The notes: generated by a model not told the origin, from the letters alone. 51,476 bases of DNA from Pseudomonas kitaguniensis (GCF_009296165.1 NZ_VUAZ01000030.1:1-51476), one strand, 5' to 3'; shown: positions 9,098 through 17,397, numbered from the stretch's first letter. Numbers and translations: made by a program.

Positions 9098-9129
9098 CGG
9101 GCTGATGCAGATACAGTTTCATCAGCCCG
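9098..9129 (+). terminator. Long hairpin downstream of the CoA-transferase gene
   Basis: CGGGCTGATG and CATCAGCCCG form a perfect 10-bp stem with a 12-base loop, 12 bases after the stop codon. The T tract is short (CCTGTTTC), so it is a probable but imperfect terminator. The loop contains ATACAG, part of the recurrent box described for this region. Confidence 0.6.
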
Positions 9130-9156
9130 CCTGTTTCAATGACACTTCCGTAAAAA

Positions 9157-9320
9157 CTGTACTGCTGTACCGGTAGTTTCCTACCGAAATACCCTACGCA
9201 ATCTGCCAGAGAAGCCAATTTTGCACACTTTCAGTGCAGACAGGTACAGTTGCCCCATTTCCGTACAGTACAGCCCTTATAAACAGCTAACTGGCCTCGC
9301 ACAATACAGGTGAACTGTAT
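9157..9320 (+). promoter_or_regulatory. Cluster of CTGTAC/GTACAG boxes upstream of the DUF1127 gene
   Basis: In 164 bases there are two direct CTGTAC boxes (9157-9162, 9165-9170), three GTACAG boxes (9244-9249, 9263-9268, 9268-9273) and an ATACAG-5-CTGTAT inverted pair (9304-9309, 9315-9320). A TATAAA -10-like element lies at 9279-9284, just after the overlapping boxes. The density and spacing look like binding sites for one dedicated regulator. Direct repeats overlapping a -35 region would suit a GntR/MocR-type activator, but no regulator gene is adjacent, so its identity is unknown. Confidence 0.5.
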
Positions 9321-9402
9321 CTAGTGAGTCTTGTGCCGGAGGAGGATCATTGGCATCAGTTAAACCACTACCTAATCCCGCCACAAGCGGAAGGATGTCA
9401 CC

Positions 9403-9618
9403 ATGGAACGTACACTCAGTTCCGATCTGTTCTTTGAAGAAAAAGCTGTAAACACCCAGGCTTCCATGCCTTTGCGCGTTATTGCCAACCTGATGTTGTG
9501 GCAGCGCCGCATCTCCAGCCGCCATCAATTGGCTCGTCTGGATTCGCGTCTGCTGGCTGACGCCGGTATCAGCGAAGCTCAACGCTACGAAGAGCTGAGC
9601 AAGCCGTTCTGGCGCTAA
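9403..9618 (+). CDS. DUF1127 domain mini-protein
   Basis: A 71-residue protein whose C-terminal half is the Arg-rich YjiS-like DUF1127 helix pair (WQRRISSRHQLARLDSRLLADAGIS, then a FWR end). Family members are small soluble proteins; some alphaproteobacterial ones act in phosphate, carbon or RNA metabolism. No function is known for this one. The ATG follows AAGGA at 9391-9395 with good spacing. The upstream CTGTAC cluster suggests tight control by a dedicated regulator, and a bidirectional terminator follows. An out-of-frame short reading frame with a very strong GGAGGAGG site (9338-9345) overlaps its start. Confidence 0.85.
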   Translation: MERTLSSDLFFEEKAVNTQASMPLRVIANLMLWQRRISSRHQLARLDSRLLADAGISEAQRYEELSKPFWR

Positions 9619-9674
9619 TGAGCGCCCGCTGGCCCTGACCCACCGGGTCCACCGCCAGCAACTTGAATTGTAAA

Positions 9675-9713
9675 AACAAAGCCCGCCCCGGGTAACCGGA
9701 GGCGGGCTTTGTT
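9675..9713 (+). terminator. Terminator after the DUF1127 gene
   Basis: AACAAAGCCCGCC and GGCGGGCTTTGTT form a perfect 13-bp stem with a 13-base loop. The 3' arm is T-rich in both directions, so it can stop transcription from either side. Confidence 0.85.
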
Positions 9714-9990
9714 GCTTCTGCGATTCAGCTTTTGGTGCGCAAAACTGCAGCCTTTCAAGAAACCAGTACAGTTAAATAAATATCTCGGTCAGGCAGTACA
9801 ATTTGAGATCCGGGCCGTTCTGGCGAAACTGAACGGTCAGGGTCTTCCCGAACCGATGAACTGCGGCTTAAGATCGCTCCACTACGTGGCGAACCTTGTA
9901 GAACGGGCGTCTGATGCCTAACAGCAACAATGCCCGTTTCGCAGTGGCCGTTTTGCGCCGCTTTATCTGTTCATCTACAGGAGTCATCCC
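9714..9990 (+). promoter_or_regulatory. Gene-free stretch upstream of the DUF2388 operon
   Basis: No convincing gene. It contains CCAGTACAG (GTACAG at 9766-9771) and a second GCAGTACA (GTACA at 9796-9800) exactly 30 bases apart, similar to the boxes in front of the DUF1127 gene. A/T-rich sequence between them (TTAAATAAATA) may hold a promoter. A 70-codon open frame (9709-9921) starts inside the terminator and resembles nothing I know. Confidence 0.4.
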
Positions 9991-10311
9991 ATGTCCCGTC
10001 TTCGCCTGTTAAGTGCTGCTGCCTTGTTCGCCTTGGCTGCCAATGCCAACGCGAGCAGCTTTATCGTGACCACCGATTCGATCGTCGGCGCATTAAAAGC
10101 CACTTCCGACGCCAGCTCGGATGCCACGTCTTCCCTGCGCGACAATAAAGTCGTACAGGCTGCCCGTGACGACGCTGCAAGTTTTGTTGCCAGCGAAGGC
10201 GCGATCCGTGGCGTGAAACTGGAAAGCGCCCTGGCGCAGATCCGCCAACAAGCGCCGCAACTGAACGCTGCCACTGACGCACAACTGGCCCAGGCCATTC
10301 TGACCATCTGA
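9991..10311 (+). CDS. Secreted DUF2388 protein, paralogue 1
   Basis: A 106-residue protein with a signal peptide (cleavage probably after NANA at residues 18-21) and a Pseudomonas-type DUF2388 domain: D-x-KVV-x-AA-x-DDAASFVA, RG-x-K-LESAL, and a C-terminal LAQAIL. It is probably periplasmic or exported. ATG follows CAGGAG at 9978-9983. It is the first of three paralogues, each about 102-106 residues, followed by a DUF4105 gene. Function is unknown; I infer that the cluster works as one unit because of the tight spacing and the 4-base overlap at the end. Confidence 0.82.
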   Translation: MSRLRLLSAAALFALAANANASSFIVTTDSIVGALKATSDASSDATSSLRDNKVVQAARDDAASFVASEGAIRGVKLESALAQIRQQAPQLNAATDAQLAQAILTI

Positions 10312-10417
10312 CGGCTGTTCTACATTTGGAAGCGCCAGTCGCTTCCAAATGTGTCGGCGCTGGCTCTCGCCCGGGCATTGCGCTAGCCTTGGCGCTCGCT
10401 TTCAGTTGTCGAGTCCC

Positions 10418-10726
10418 ATGGTTTTTTCATACCGCCTGTTGATCGTTCCCGCGCTGTTTTCAGCCTGCTGGTCACCTTGGGCGCAAGCCTTTGACGTGAG
10501 CACTCAGAGCACTGTCATCAGTGCCTACGCCACCAGCAAAGTGACCTCCGCGCCGTTTGACAGAAAAATGGTACTGGCCGCCCAGGATGACGCTGCCGCT
10601 TTTATTGCCACTGACGGCCAATGGCGGGGAGCACGCCTGGAATCCGCGCTGGATTACCTGCGCCGCACCCGGCCAAAACTTAACGCCAGTGACCGTGAAC
10701 TGGCGCAAGCAATTCTCGTCCAATAA
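10418..10726 (+). CDS. Secreted DUF2388 protein, paralogue 2
   Basis: A 102-residue protein starting MVFSYRLLIVPALF, with a signal peptide ending near AQA and the same core as its neighbours (DRKMVLAAQDDAAAFIA, RGARLESAL, LAQAIL). The true start is most likely ATG 10418; an open frame extends to 10349 without signal-peptide character. The ribosome-binding site is weak (GAGT). It is about 100 bases from paralogue 1 and 26 bases from paralogue 3. It is the most divergent of the three, so it may have a distinct partner or role. Confidence 0.78.
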   Translation: MVFSYRLLIVPALFSACWSPWAQAFDVSTQSTVISAYATSKVTSAPFDRKMVLAAQDDAAAFIATDGQWRGARLESALDYLRRTRPKLNASDRELAQAILVQ

Positions 10727-10752
10727 CCATCTTTGTATTTTGGAGTTAGTCC

Positions 10753-11073
10753 ATGCGTAGCCCGCTGATCGCCGCCGCTCTCGGCCTGCTGTTGTTGGCC
10801 GATGTTGCCCACGCGCAAACCCTCAAGGCCACCAGTAACATTGTTGTACGTGCTTCGGCCCGCACCATTGACTTCACCTCAGACACCACCACGTCCATCC
10901 GCGACTCCAAAATCGTGCGCGAAGCCCACGATGACGCTGCCAGCTTCGTCGCCACCAATGGCGACATCCGTGGTGCGCAGTTGGAAGCCGCCTTCGACAC
11001 CTTGCGCACCCGCGTGCCGGAAGCCCGCGATGCCAGCGACCAGACCCTGGCCGAAGCTATCCTCGCACTGTGA
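10753..11073 (+). CDS. Secreted DUF2388 protein, paralogue 3
   Basis: A 106-residue protein with a signal peptide (cleaved after AHA, about residue 21) and the shared core DSKIVREAHDDAASFVA, RGAQLEAAF and LAEAIL. ATG follows GGAG at 10741-10744. Its stop codon overlaps the GTG start of the DUF4105 gene (GTGA at 11070-11073), a classic sign of translational coupling, so the two products are probably needed together. Confidence 0.82.
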   Translation: MRSPLIAAALGLLLLADVAHAQTLKATSNIVVRASARTIDFTSDTTTSIRDSKIVREAHDDAASFVATNGDIRGAQLEAAFDTLRTRVPEARDASDQTLAEAILAL

Positions 11074-13031
11074 GGCGCCTGGTCGCCTGGCTACTGGCCG
11101 CCACTGTGCTGCTCTGTGCAAGCGCAGCCCAGGCCAGCCTGCAACTGCGGCTCAAGACCGATGGCTTGAGCCCGGCCCAACAGCAGGCCAGCCAGGCGTT
11201 GCTCGATGAAGCGATGCGTGCTTTGCCGCCGCGCTTTGTCGAGCAGCTCGACCGTCGAATCGATGTCGGCTGGACCGACAAGATGCCCGAAAACGCTTAC
11301 GGCCAGGCGTCACTGGTGTCTGAGCTGGACCTCAACCAAAACCTGCTCGAAAGCTTGACCGACGGCAGCGCCGCCACCCAAAAAACCAACCGCCCCCACG
11401 GCACCGTGCGCCGCGAAATGCTCGCCACCGTGCTGCATGAACTGACCCACATTTATGACCGTGCGCGCCTGTGGTCCAAAGACGACCGCGCACTGATCCA
11501 GCGCTGCAGCCGCCAGAACAACATCACTGGCTTGATTGGCCTACCCGATCAATGCCGTGGCCAAAATGACCGCCGCTTTACCTTGAGTGACGACCCACGC
11601 TTGCTCGACCTTGCCGGTTGGCCGCAATACGTCGGCCGCCGCGGTGAGCGGGAACAGCACAACAATCAGGTCGTACGCAGCCCGGACATCTACGAAACCA
11701 CCAGCCCTCTGGAGTTCGTGGCGGTCAACATGGAGTACTTCCTGCTCGACCCGAGCTACGCCTGCCGCCGCCCCGCATTGTTTCGCTACTACAAGGAACA
11801 CTTCGGCTGGGCACCGCCAGAGCAAGACACCTGCGCCAAGACCTACGCGTTTCTCAATGCAGGCAACGATTTCGCCAAAACCCCGCTGGGCCATATCGAC
11901 CCGGAGCGGGTGTATGAAATCGACTACCTGCTGGCCGAAGCCAACCAGAACCTGGTGAGCCGCTGGGGCCACAGCATGCTGCGCCTGGTGATTTGCGCGC
12001 CGGGCCGCCCACGCGGCCCCGACTGTCGGCTGGACCTGGACCAACACTTGGTGCTGTCTTACCGCGCGTTCGTCGGCGACGTACAGCTATCGAGTTGGGA
12101 CGGCCTGGTCGGCAAATACCCGTCGCGGCTGTTCGTACTGCCGCTGGCCCAAGTGATCGACGAGTACACCAAGACCGAATTGCGCGGCCTGGCGTCTGTG
12201 CCGTTGAAGCTGACGCGCCAAGAGATCAACGACACCGTGGAACACGCCGCCGAAATGCACTGGAGCTACGACGGCAATTACTTCTTCATCTCCAACAACT
12301 GCGCGGTAGAGAGCCTGAAACTGTTGCGCAGTGGCAGCGCCAATCCACAGCTCACCGGGCTGGATAACATCACCCCCAACGGTTTGCTGGAGGTGCTCGC
12401 CGCACGCGGGCTGGCTGACACCAGCGTACTCAATGACAAACGCGAGGCGCTGCGCCGGGGTTATCACTTCGACTCGTTCCGTGAGCGCTACCAGGCGATG
12501 TTCGAGGTGTTGCGCAAACACCTGCCGATCAAGCAAACCCAGGTCGAAGACTGGTTGTCGCTCAGCGCAGAGGAGCGCCGCCAATGGTTCAGCCAGGCCG
12601 ACCTGCGCACCAGCGCCGCGTTGCTGCTGCTGGAACAGGCCAGCTATCGCAAGCAACTGATGCTGGCCCAAGACGAAGTCAAACAGCGTTACCTGGGTGC
12701 CCGCGAGCTGAAAAACGGCGGCATGGAAAAGGCCAACAAGACGCTGCAACAGATCCTCGCCAACAGCGGCTTCCTCAGCCGCCCGGCGGAATTGCTTGGC
12801 AGTAGCGGCTACGGCCTGCCGCAACCTTCGGAATCCAAGCGCCTGGAATCCGAAAGCGCCGAGCGCCAGAAGCAGTTGCAATCGCTGAGCGGCGAACTGG
12901 ATAAAGAGGTGAGGGTGCTGCTGGAGCCTTCCCGCGCTGCCGAAATTGCCGCCTGCGAAGCCAACCTCAAACAGGTGGGCGAGCATCTACGGGCACTGCA
13001 CAAAGCCGCCGGTGGTTTGGAGTTACCCTGA
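11070..13031 (+). CDS. Periplasmic DUF4105 (Lnb N-terminal-like) protein with HELTH motif
   Basis: A 653-residue protein with a signal peptide (residues about 1-22, ending AQA). Its N-terminal half has VLHELTHIYD (HELTH at 123-127), resembling a zinc-peptidase helix. The middle has the DUF4105 signature, with RWGHSML (His301) and ISNNCAVE (Cys411), the His/Cys pair expected of a papain-like fold. DUF4105 is, to my knowledge, the family of the Lnb lipoprotein N-acyltransferase periplasmic domain, but membrane segments are absent here, so that activity is uncertain. The C-terminal quarter is charged and probably helical. GTG start overlaps DUF2388 paralogue 3. Function unknown. Confidence 0.78.
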   Translation: MRRLVAWLLAATVLLCASAAQASLQLRLKTDGLSPAQQQASQALLDEAMRALPPRFVEQLDRRIDVGWTDKMPENAYGQASLVSELDLNQNLLESLTDGSAATQKTNRPHGTVRREMLATVLHELTHIYDRARLWSKDDRALIQRCSRQNNITGLIGLPDQCRGQNDRRFTLSDDPRLLDLAGWPQYVGRRGEREQHNNQVVRSPDIYETTSPLEFVAVNMEYFLLDPSYACRRPALFRYYKEHFGWAPPEQDTCAKTYAFLNAGNDFAKTPLGHIDPERVYEIDYLLAEANQNLVSRWGHSMLRLVICAPGRPRGPDCRLDLDQHLVLSYRAFVGDVQLSSWDGLVGKYPSRLFVLPLAQVIDEYTKTELRGLASVPLKLTRQEINDTVEHAAEMHWSYDGNYFFISNNCAVESLKLLRSGSANPQLTGLDNITPNGLLEVLAARGLADTSVLNDKREALRRGYHFDSFRERYQAMFEVLRKHLPIKQTQVEDWLSLSAEERRQWFSQADLRTSAALLLLEQASYRKQLMLAQDEVKQRYLGARELKNGGMEKANKTLQQILANSGFLSRPAELLGSSGYGLPQPSESKRLESESAERQKQLQSLSGELDKEVRVLLEPSRAAEIAACEANLKQVGEHLRALHKAAGGLELP

Positions 13032-13138
13032 TTTTTCCGACAGAAAAACGGAAAAACCTCTCAACATCTGCTTGCCAGCGAAAGCTGGCTGAAAGCTTCC
13101 CCGTCTAGGATCGCCCCACTACCGGCAAAAGACCGGCT

Positions 13139-13151
13139 TTTAACAACAACA
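13139..13151 (+). promoter_or_regulatory. Candidate Hfq/Crc catabolite-activity motif in the citrate transporter leader
   Basis: TTAACAACAACAA is an A-rich AAnAAnAA-type motif, the signature bound by Hfq with Crc to block translation under catabolite repression in Pseudomonas. It lies about 135 bases before the citrate transporter start, next to a possible 22-codon leader frame (ATG 13165 to TGA 13233). A transporter for an organic acid is a typical target. Binding is inferred. Confidence 0.45.
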
Positions 13152-13284
13152 ATGGTGATCCCTGATGTCTGCGACAACCCGCCTGCTTGCCCCAACTCCG
13201 CCCGTACGCCTCGTGCCTTTCGTTCTGCGCTGACCCGCATTTCGGTTCGCCATTCCTTAGCCGCGCTACGCCTGGAGTACTCCT

Positions 13285-14592
13285 ATGCTGACTTTCCTTG
13301 GCTTTGCCATGGTCATCACGTTCATGTTCCTGATCATGACCAAGCGCTTGTCTGCGCTGATAGCCCTGATCATCGTGCCGATCCTGTTCGCGCTGTTCGG
13401 CGGTTTCGCACCGAAGATCGGCCCGATGATGCTCGAAGGCATCACCAAGCTTGCGCCGACCGGCGTGATGCTGATGTTCGCCATTCTCTACTTTGCCCTG
13501 ATGATCGACTCCGGCCTGTTCGACCCCGCCGTGCGCAAGATCCTCAAGATGGTCAAGGGCGACCCGCTGAAAGTCTCGGTCGGCACTGCCGTACTGGCGC
13601 TGGTGGTTTCCCTCGACGGTGACGGCGCCACCACCTACATGATCTGCGTGGCTGCCATGCTGCCGCTGTACAAGCGCATCGGCATGAGCCCACGGATCAT
13701 GGCCGGCCTGATTATTCTGGCCGGTGGCGTGATGAACATGACCCCGTGGGGCGGCCCGACCGCGCGGGCCGCAAGCGCGCTGCATGTAGACCCGTCGGAC
13801 ATCTTTGTACCGATGATCCCGGCGATGGCCGCAGGCGTGGTGGCGATCCTGGCGATCGCCTATATGTACGGCAAGCGTGAACGTGCACGCTTGGGTGAGC
13901 TGCACCTGCAAGGCGACGAAATTGACCACAGCGAAATCAGCGTCTCGCAGTACCCGGATGCGCGCCGTCCGAAGTTGATCTGGTTCAACGGCGCCCTGAC
14001 CCTGGCCCTGATGTGCACCCTGATCGCCGGTTTGCTGCCGCTGCCGGTACTGTTCATGGTGGCGTTCAGTATTGCGATGATCGTTAACTACCCGTGCCTG
14101 CAACAGCAAAAAGACCGCGTCGCCGCCCACGCCGGCAGCGTCCTGGCGGTGGTTGGCTTGATCTTCGCTGCGGGTATTTTCACCGGCATTCTGTCGGGCA
14201 CCGGCATGGTCGACGCCATGTCCAAAAGCCTGCTGGCCGTCATCCCTGAAGCGCTGGGCCCGTACCTGGCCGTGATCACCGCACTGGTGAGCATGCCGTT
14301 TACCTTTTTCATGTCCAACGATGCGTTCTACTACGGCGTACTGCCCGTACTCGCCGAAGCGGCCAGCCACTACGGCATCAGCGCTGTAGAGATGGCGCGC
14401 GCGTCCATCGTCGGTCAACCCGTGCACTTGCTCAGCCCGCTGGTTCCCTCGACCTACTTGTTGGTGGCGCTGGCCGGTATAGAATTTGGCGACCACCAAC
14501 GCTTTACGCTGAAATGGGCGGTGCTGGTTTGCCTGTGCATACTGGTCGCTGCACTGCTGATGGGGATTTTTCCGCTGTTCAGCACGCTGTAA
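13285..14592 (+). CDS. CitMHS-family citrate transporter (citrate-metal:H+ symporter)
   Basis: A 435-residue inner-membrane protein with about 12 hydrophobic segments. Sequence landmarks of the CitMHS/CitM family include VSLDGDGATTYMICVAAMLPLYKR and GGVMNMTPWGGPTARAA near the first half and SNDAFYYGVLPVL with VGQPVHLLSPLVPS near the end. It should import citrate complexed with a divalent ion, driven by protons; the metal preference cannot be told. The start ATG 13285 follows a GGAG site. No two-component regulator is adjacent; the leader carries a possible Crc/Hfq site. Confidence 0.88.
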   Translation: MLTFLGFAMVITFMFLIMTKRLSALIALIIVPILFALFGGFAPKIGPMMLEGITKLAPTGVMLMFAILYFALMIDSGLFDPAVRKILKMVKGDPLKVSVGTAVLALVVSLDGDGATTYMICVAAMLPLYKRIGMSPRIMAGLIILAGGVMNMTPWGGPTARAASALHVDPSDIFVPMIPAMAAGVVAILAIAYMYGKRERARLGELHLQGDEIDHSEISVSQYPDARRPKLIWFNGALTLALMCTLIAGLLPLPVLFMVAFSIAMIVNYPCLQQQKDRVAAHAGSVLAVVGLIFAAGIFTGILSGTGMVDAMSKSLLAVIPEALGPYLAVITALVSMPFTFFMSNDAFYYGVLPVLAEAASHYGISAVEMARASIVGQPVHLLSPLVPSTYLLVALAGIEFGDHQRFTLKWAVLVCLCILVAALLMGIFPLFSTL

Positions 14593-14656
14593 TCGTACCC
14601 ACTCACCGCGCGGCGTGGCAGCGCGCGCGGTTTAACATTTGTTCTAAGGACTACAC

Positions 14657-15424
14657 ATGGAATGGCTCACCAATCCGGAGATCTGGATTGCCTTCTTCAC
14701 TCTGACAGCCCTCGAAATCGTCTTGGGCATCGATAACATCATCATGATTTCGATCCTGGTCAGCCGCATGCCCAAGGCAATGCAGGCGCGTACCCGGATC
14801 TTCGGCTTGGCGCTGGCGATGGTCACGCGAATCCTGTTACTGCTGTCGATCACGTGGGTCATGCAACTGACCAACGACCTGTTCGTGGTAATCGGCCAGG
14901 GTATTTCCGGCCGCGACTTGATCCTGTTCTTCGGTGGTCTGTTCCTGCTGTGGAAAAGCTCTCAAGAGATGTACCACGCCCTGGAAGGTGAAGACGAAGC
15001 CAACGAAGAGCCAGGCGGCAAGGGCGGCAAGTTCATCTACACCATCATTCAGATCGCGATCATCGACATCGTGTTCTCGCTCGACTCGGTGATCACAGCG
15101 GTCGGCATGGTTTCGCATGTACCGGTGATGATCGCCGCGATCATTGTGGCCGTACTGGTGATGATGCTGGCCGCCGGCACCATCAGCGAATTCATCGACA
15201 AGCACCCGTCGCTGAAAATGCTCGCGCTGTCATTCCTGCTGGTGGTCGGTACGGTGTTGATCGCCGAATCCTTTGATGTGCACGTGCCAAAAGGCTACGT
15301 CTACTTCGCCATGGCCTTCTCGCTGGCCGTAGAGGCGATCAACATCAAGATGCGCACCGCCAGGGCGAAAAACAAGAAACAGCAAGACCCGGTGAAACTG
15401 CGCAAGGATGTTCGCGGTCAATAA
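14657..15424 (+). CDS. TerC family integral membrane protein
   Basis: A 255-residue protein with about seven membrane helices and the conserved acidic TerC motifs ALEIVLGIDNIIMIS (first helix) and DIVFSLDSVITAVG (mid-protein). Between helices 3 and 4 is an acidic, Gly-rich loop (EGEDEANEEPGGKGGK) and at the end a basic tail. TerC proteins are linked to metal-ion handling, some to manganese export during protein secretion; the substrate here is not known. It lies 64 bases after the citrate transporter and is followed by a terminator. Confidence 0.85.
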   Translation: MEWLTNPEIWIAFFTLTALEIVLGIDNIIMISILVSRMPKAMQARTRIFGLALAMVTRILLLLSITWVMQLTNDLFVVIGQGISGRDLILFFGGLFLLWKSSQEMYHALEGEDEANEEPGGKGGKFIYTIIQIAIIDIVFSLDSVITAVGMVSHVPVMIAAIIVAVLVMMLAAGTISEFIDKHPSLKMLALSFLLVVGTVLIAESFDVHVPKGYVYFAMAFSLAVEAINIKMRTARAKNKKQQDPVKLRKDVRGQ

Positions 15425-15439
15425 ACCCAAGCCAGACCA

Positions 15440-15469
15440 AAGAGGCTTTTTATAAGCCCCTTTTTTTTG
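15440..15469 (+). terminator. Terminator after the TerC gene
   Basis: GGCTT and AAGCC form a short stem with a T/A-rich loop and are followed by CC and eight T residues. Confidence 0.75.
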
Positions 15470-15642
15470 CGCGTAGTGCTGACCCAAAGCGTTACTGGAT
15501 GCATCCCCACCCACGGCGAGGGGAGCGATCTTCATGACAGTTTTGTTTCAATCCCCACTTTAGCTATGCGATGCTGGCGCAGAGCCCATCCGCCAACTAC
15601 AGCTTAAGTACAGCGGTAGAACGGCACGCGGCAACTTTTCTT

Positions 15643-15658
15643 CGCCCCGCTTGGGGCG
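15643..15658 (+). other. Leader hairpin before the Na/Pi symporter gene
   Basis: CGCCCC-GCTT-GGGGCG is a perfect 6-bp stem with a 4-base loop, 10 bases upstream of the GGAGGG ribosome-binding site. It could modulate mRNA stability or translation. No T tract follows. Confidence 0.4.
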
Positions 15659-15680
15659 CATTCACCACGGAGGGCCGAGC

Positions 15681-17339
15681 ATGCTGACCTTGCTCAACCT
15701 GCTTTCCGCCGTGACCCTGCTTATCTGGGGCACGCACATCGTGCGAACCGGTATCTTGCGGGTCTACGGTTCCAACTTGCGCCAAGTCATCGGGCAAAAC
15801 ATGGCGAGGCGCTGGCTGGCATTTGTCGCCGGTATCCTGGTCACCGCCATGGTGCAGAGCAGCAACGCCACCGCCATGCTGGTGACCTCGTTTGTCGGCC
15901 AGGGCCTGATGAGCCTAACGCCCGCACTGGCGACCATGCTCGGTGCCGATGTGGGTACAGCGTTGATGGCGCGCGTACTGACGTTCGACTTGTCGTGGCT
16001 GTCGCCGTTGCTGATTTTTCTCGGGGTGATTTTCTTCCTGTCGCGCAAACAGACGCGGGCAGGGCAGATGGGCCGCGTCGGCATCGGCCTCGGCCTGATC
16101 ATTTTGGCGCTGCAATTGATCGTCGAAGCCGCCGGGCCGATAACCCATGCCCAAGGCGTCAAGGTGCTGTTTGCCTCGCTGACCGGCGACATCCTGCTGG
16201 ATGCCTTGGTCGGCGCCATGTTCGCGATGATTTCTTACTCCAGCCTGGCCGCGGTACTGCTGACCGCCACCCTGGCCGGCGCCGGCGTGATCGGCCTGCA
16301 CGTGGCTATTGGCTTGGTGATCGGCGCCAACATCGGCAGCGGTGTGCTGGCCTTCCTCAGCACCAGCATGCAAAACACCGCCGGTCGGCAAGTGGCGCTG
16401 GGCAGCCTGTTGTACAAGCTGATCGGCCTGTTGCTGATCATTCCGGTCCTCGACCCTCTTGTCGGCTGGATGGACGGTTTGGACTACAGCGCCCAAGACA
16501 TGGTGATTAGCTTCCACCTGCTCTACAACCTCAGCCGCTGCCTGATCCTGCTGCCGACCATCGGCCCAATGGCACGCTTGTGCGCCTGGCTGCTGCCGGA
16601 ACAAGCGGAGGCCAACGGCAAAGCCAAGCCGCGCCACCTGGACCCCACCGCACTCGCCACGCCGAGCCTTGCGCTGGCTAACGCCGCGCGGGAAACACTG
16701 CGCCTGGGCGACCTGATCGACAACATGCTCAGCGCGATGCTCGAAGTGCTGCGCGGCAAGCAAACCGCGATGACCCAGGCCATGCGCAGCCTCAGCGATG
16801 ACGTCGAAGCGCTCTACAGCGCGATCAAACTTTACCTGGCGCAAATGCCCCGCGAAGACCTCAGCGAACATGACAGCCGCCGCTGGGCCGAGATCATCGA
16901 ACTGTCGATCAACTTGAAACTCGCCGGCGACCTGATCGAGCGCATGCTGCGTAAAGTCCAGCAGCAAAAAACCGCGCAGCGTCGGCAGTTCTCTGAAGTC
17001 GGCCTGGAAGAACTCGCCGACTTGCAGACTCAACTGATCGCCAACCTGCGCCTGGGCTTGTCAGTGTTCCTCAGCGCCGACCCGGAAAGCGCCCGGCAAT
17101 TGCTGCGCGAGAAACGCCGCTTCCGCGCTCAAGAGCGCCGTCTGGCCCACGCGCACGTCAGCCGCCTGCAGCGCAAAATCGTCCAGAGCCTGGAGACCAG
17201 TTCCCTGCATTTGGAACTGATTGCCGATATGAAACGCCTCAACTCGCTGTTCTGCAGCAGTGCCTACGTGGTACTCGAAACGTTCGACACCGGCGCACTC
17301 TCCGCTGAAGATATGACCGACATTACCCATTCGCCCTGA
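15681..17339 (+). CDS. Na/Pi cotransporter family protein with PhoU-like tail
   Basis: A 552-residue protein. The N-terminal 300 residues hold the paired Na/Pi symporter (NptA/PF02690) repeats, seen in MVQSSNATAMLVTSFVGQG and the related FAMISYSSLAAVLLTATLAGAG segment. The C-terminal part (about 340-540) is soluble and helical, like PhoU domains. It should move phosphate or related anions with sodium, with the tail sensing or gating. I chose ATG 15681 because it follows GGAGGG at good distance and begins a hydrophobic N-terminus; the frame is open back to 15651. Confidence 0.85.
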   Translation: MLTLLNLLSAVTLLIWGTHIVRTGILRVYGSNLRQVIGQNMARRWLAFVAGILVTAMVQSSNATAMLVTSFVGQGLMSLTPALATMLGADVGTALMARVLTFDLSWLSPLLIFLGVIFFLSRKQTRAGQMGRVGIGLGLIILALQLIVEAAGPITHAQGVKVLFASLTGDILLDALVGAMFAMISYSSLAAVLLTATLAGAGVIGLHVAIGLVIGANIGSGVLAFLSTSMQNTAGRQVALGSLLYKLIGLLLIIPVLDPLVGWMDGLDYSAQDMVISFHLLYNLSRCLILLPTIGPMARLCAWLLPEQAEANGKAKPRHLDPTALATPSLALANAARETLRLGDLIDNMLSAMLEVLRGKQTAMTQAMRSLSDDVEALYSAIKLYLAQMPREDLSEHDSRRWAEIIELSINLKLAGDLIERMLRKVQQQKTAQRRQFSEVGLEELADLQTQLIANLRLGLSVFLSADPESARQLLREKRRFRAQERRLAHAHVSRLQRKIVQSLETSSLHLELIADMKRLNSLFCSSAYVVLETFDTGALSAEDMTDITHSP

Positions 17340-17397
17340 ACGTACGACGGCGAGCGAAGTCAGTTAACAACCGACCCCATTCGCCAGGAAGCTTGTT

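Noticed and set aside
9709..9921. 70-codon plus frame after DUF1127
   Set aside because: Starts inside the terminator and matches no family; more likely leader sequence of the DUF2388 operon.
13152..13622. 156-codon plus frame overlapping the citrate transporter start
   Set aside because: Mostly overlaps the transporter in another frame and has His/Arg/Asp-rich shadow composition. Only the short frame at 13165 is kept as a possible leader.
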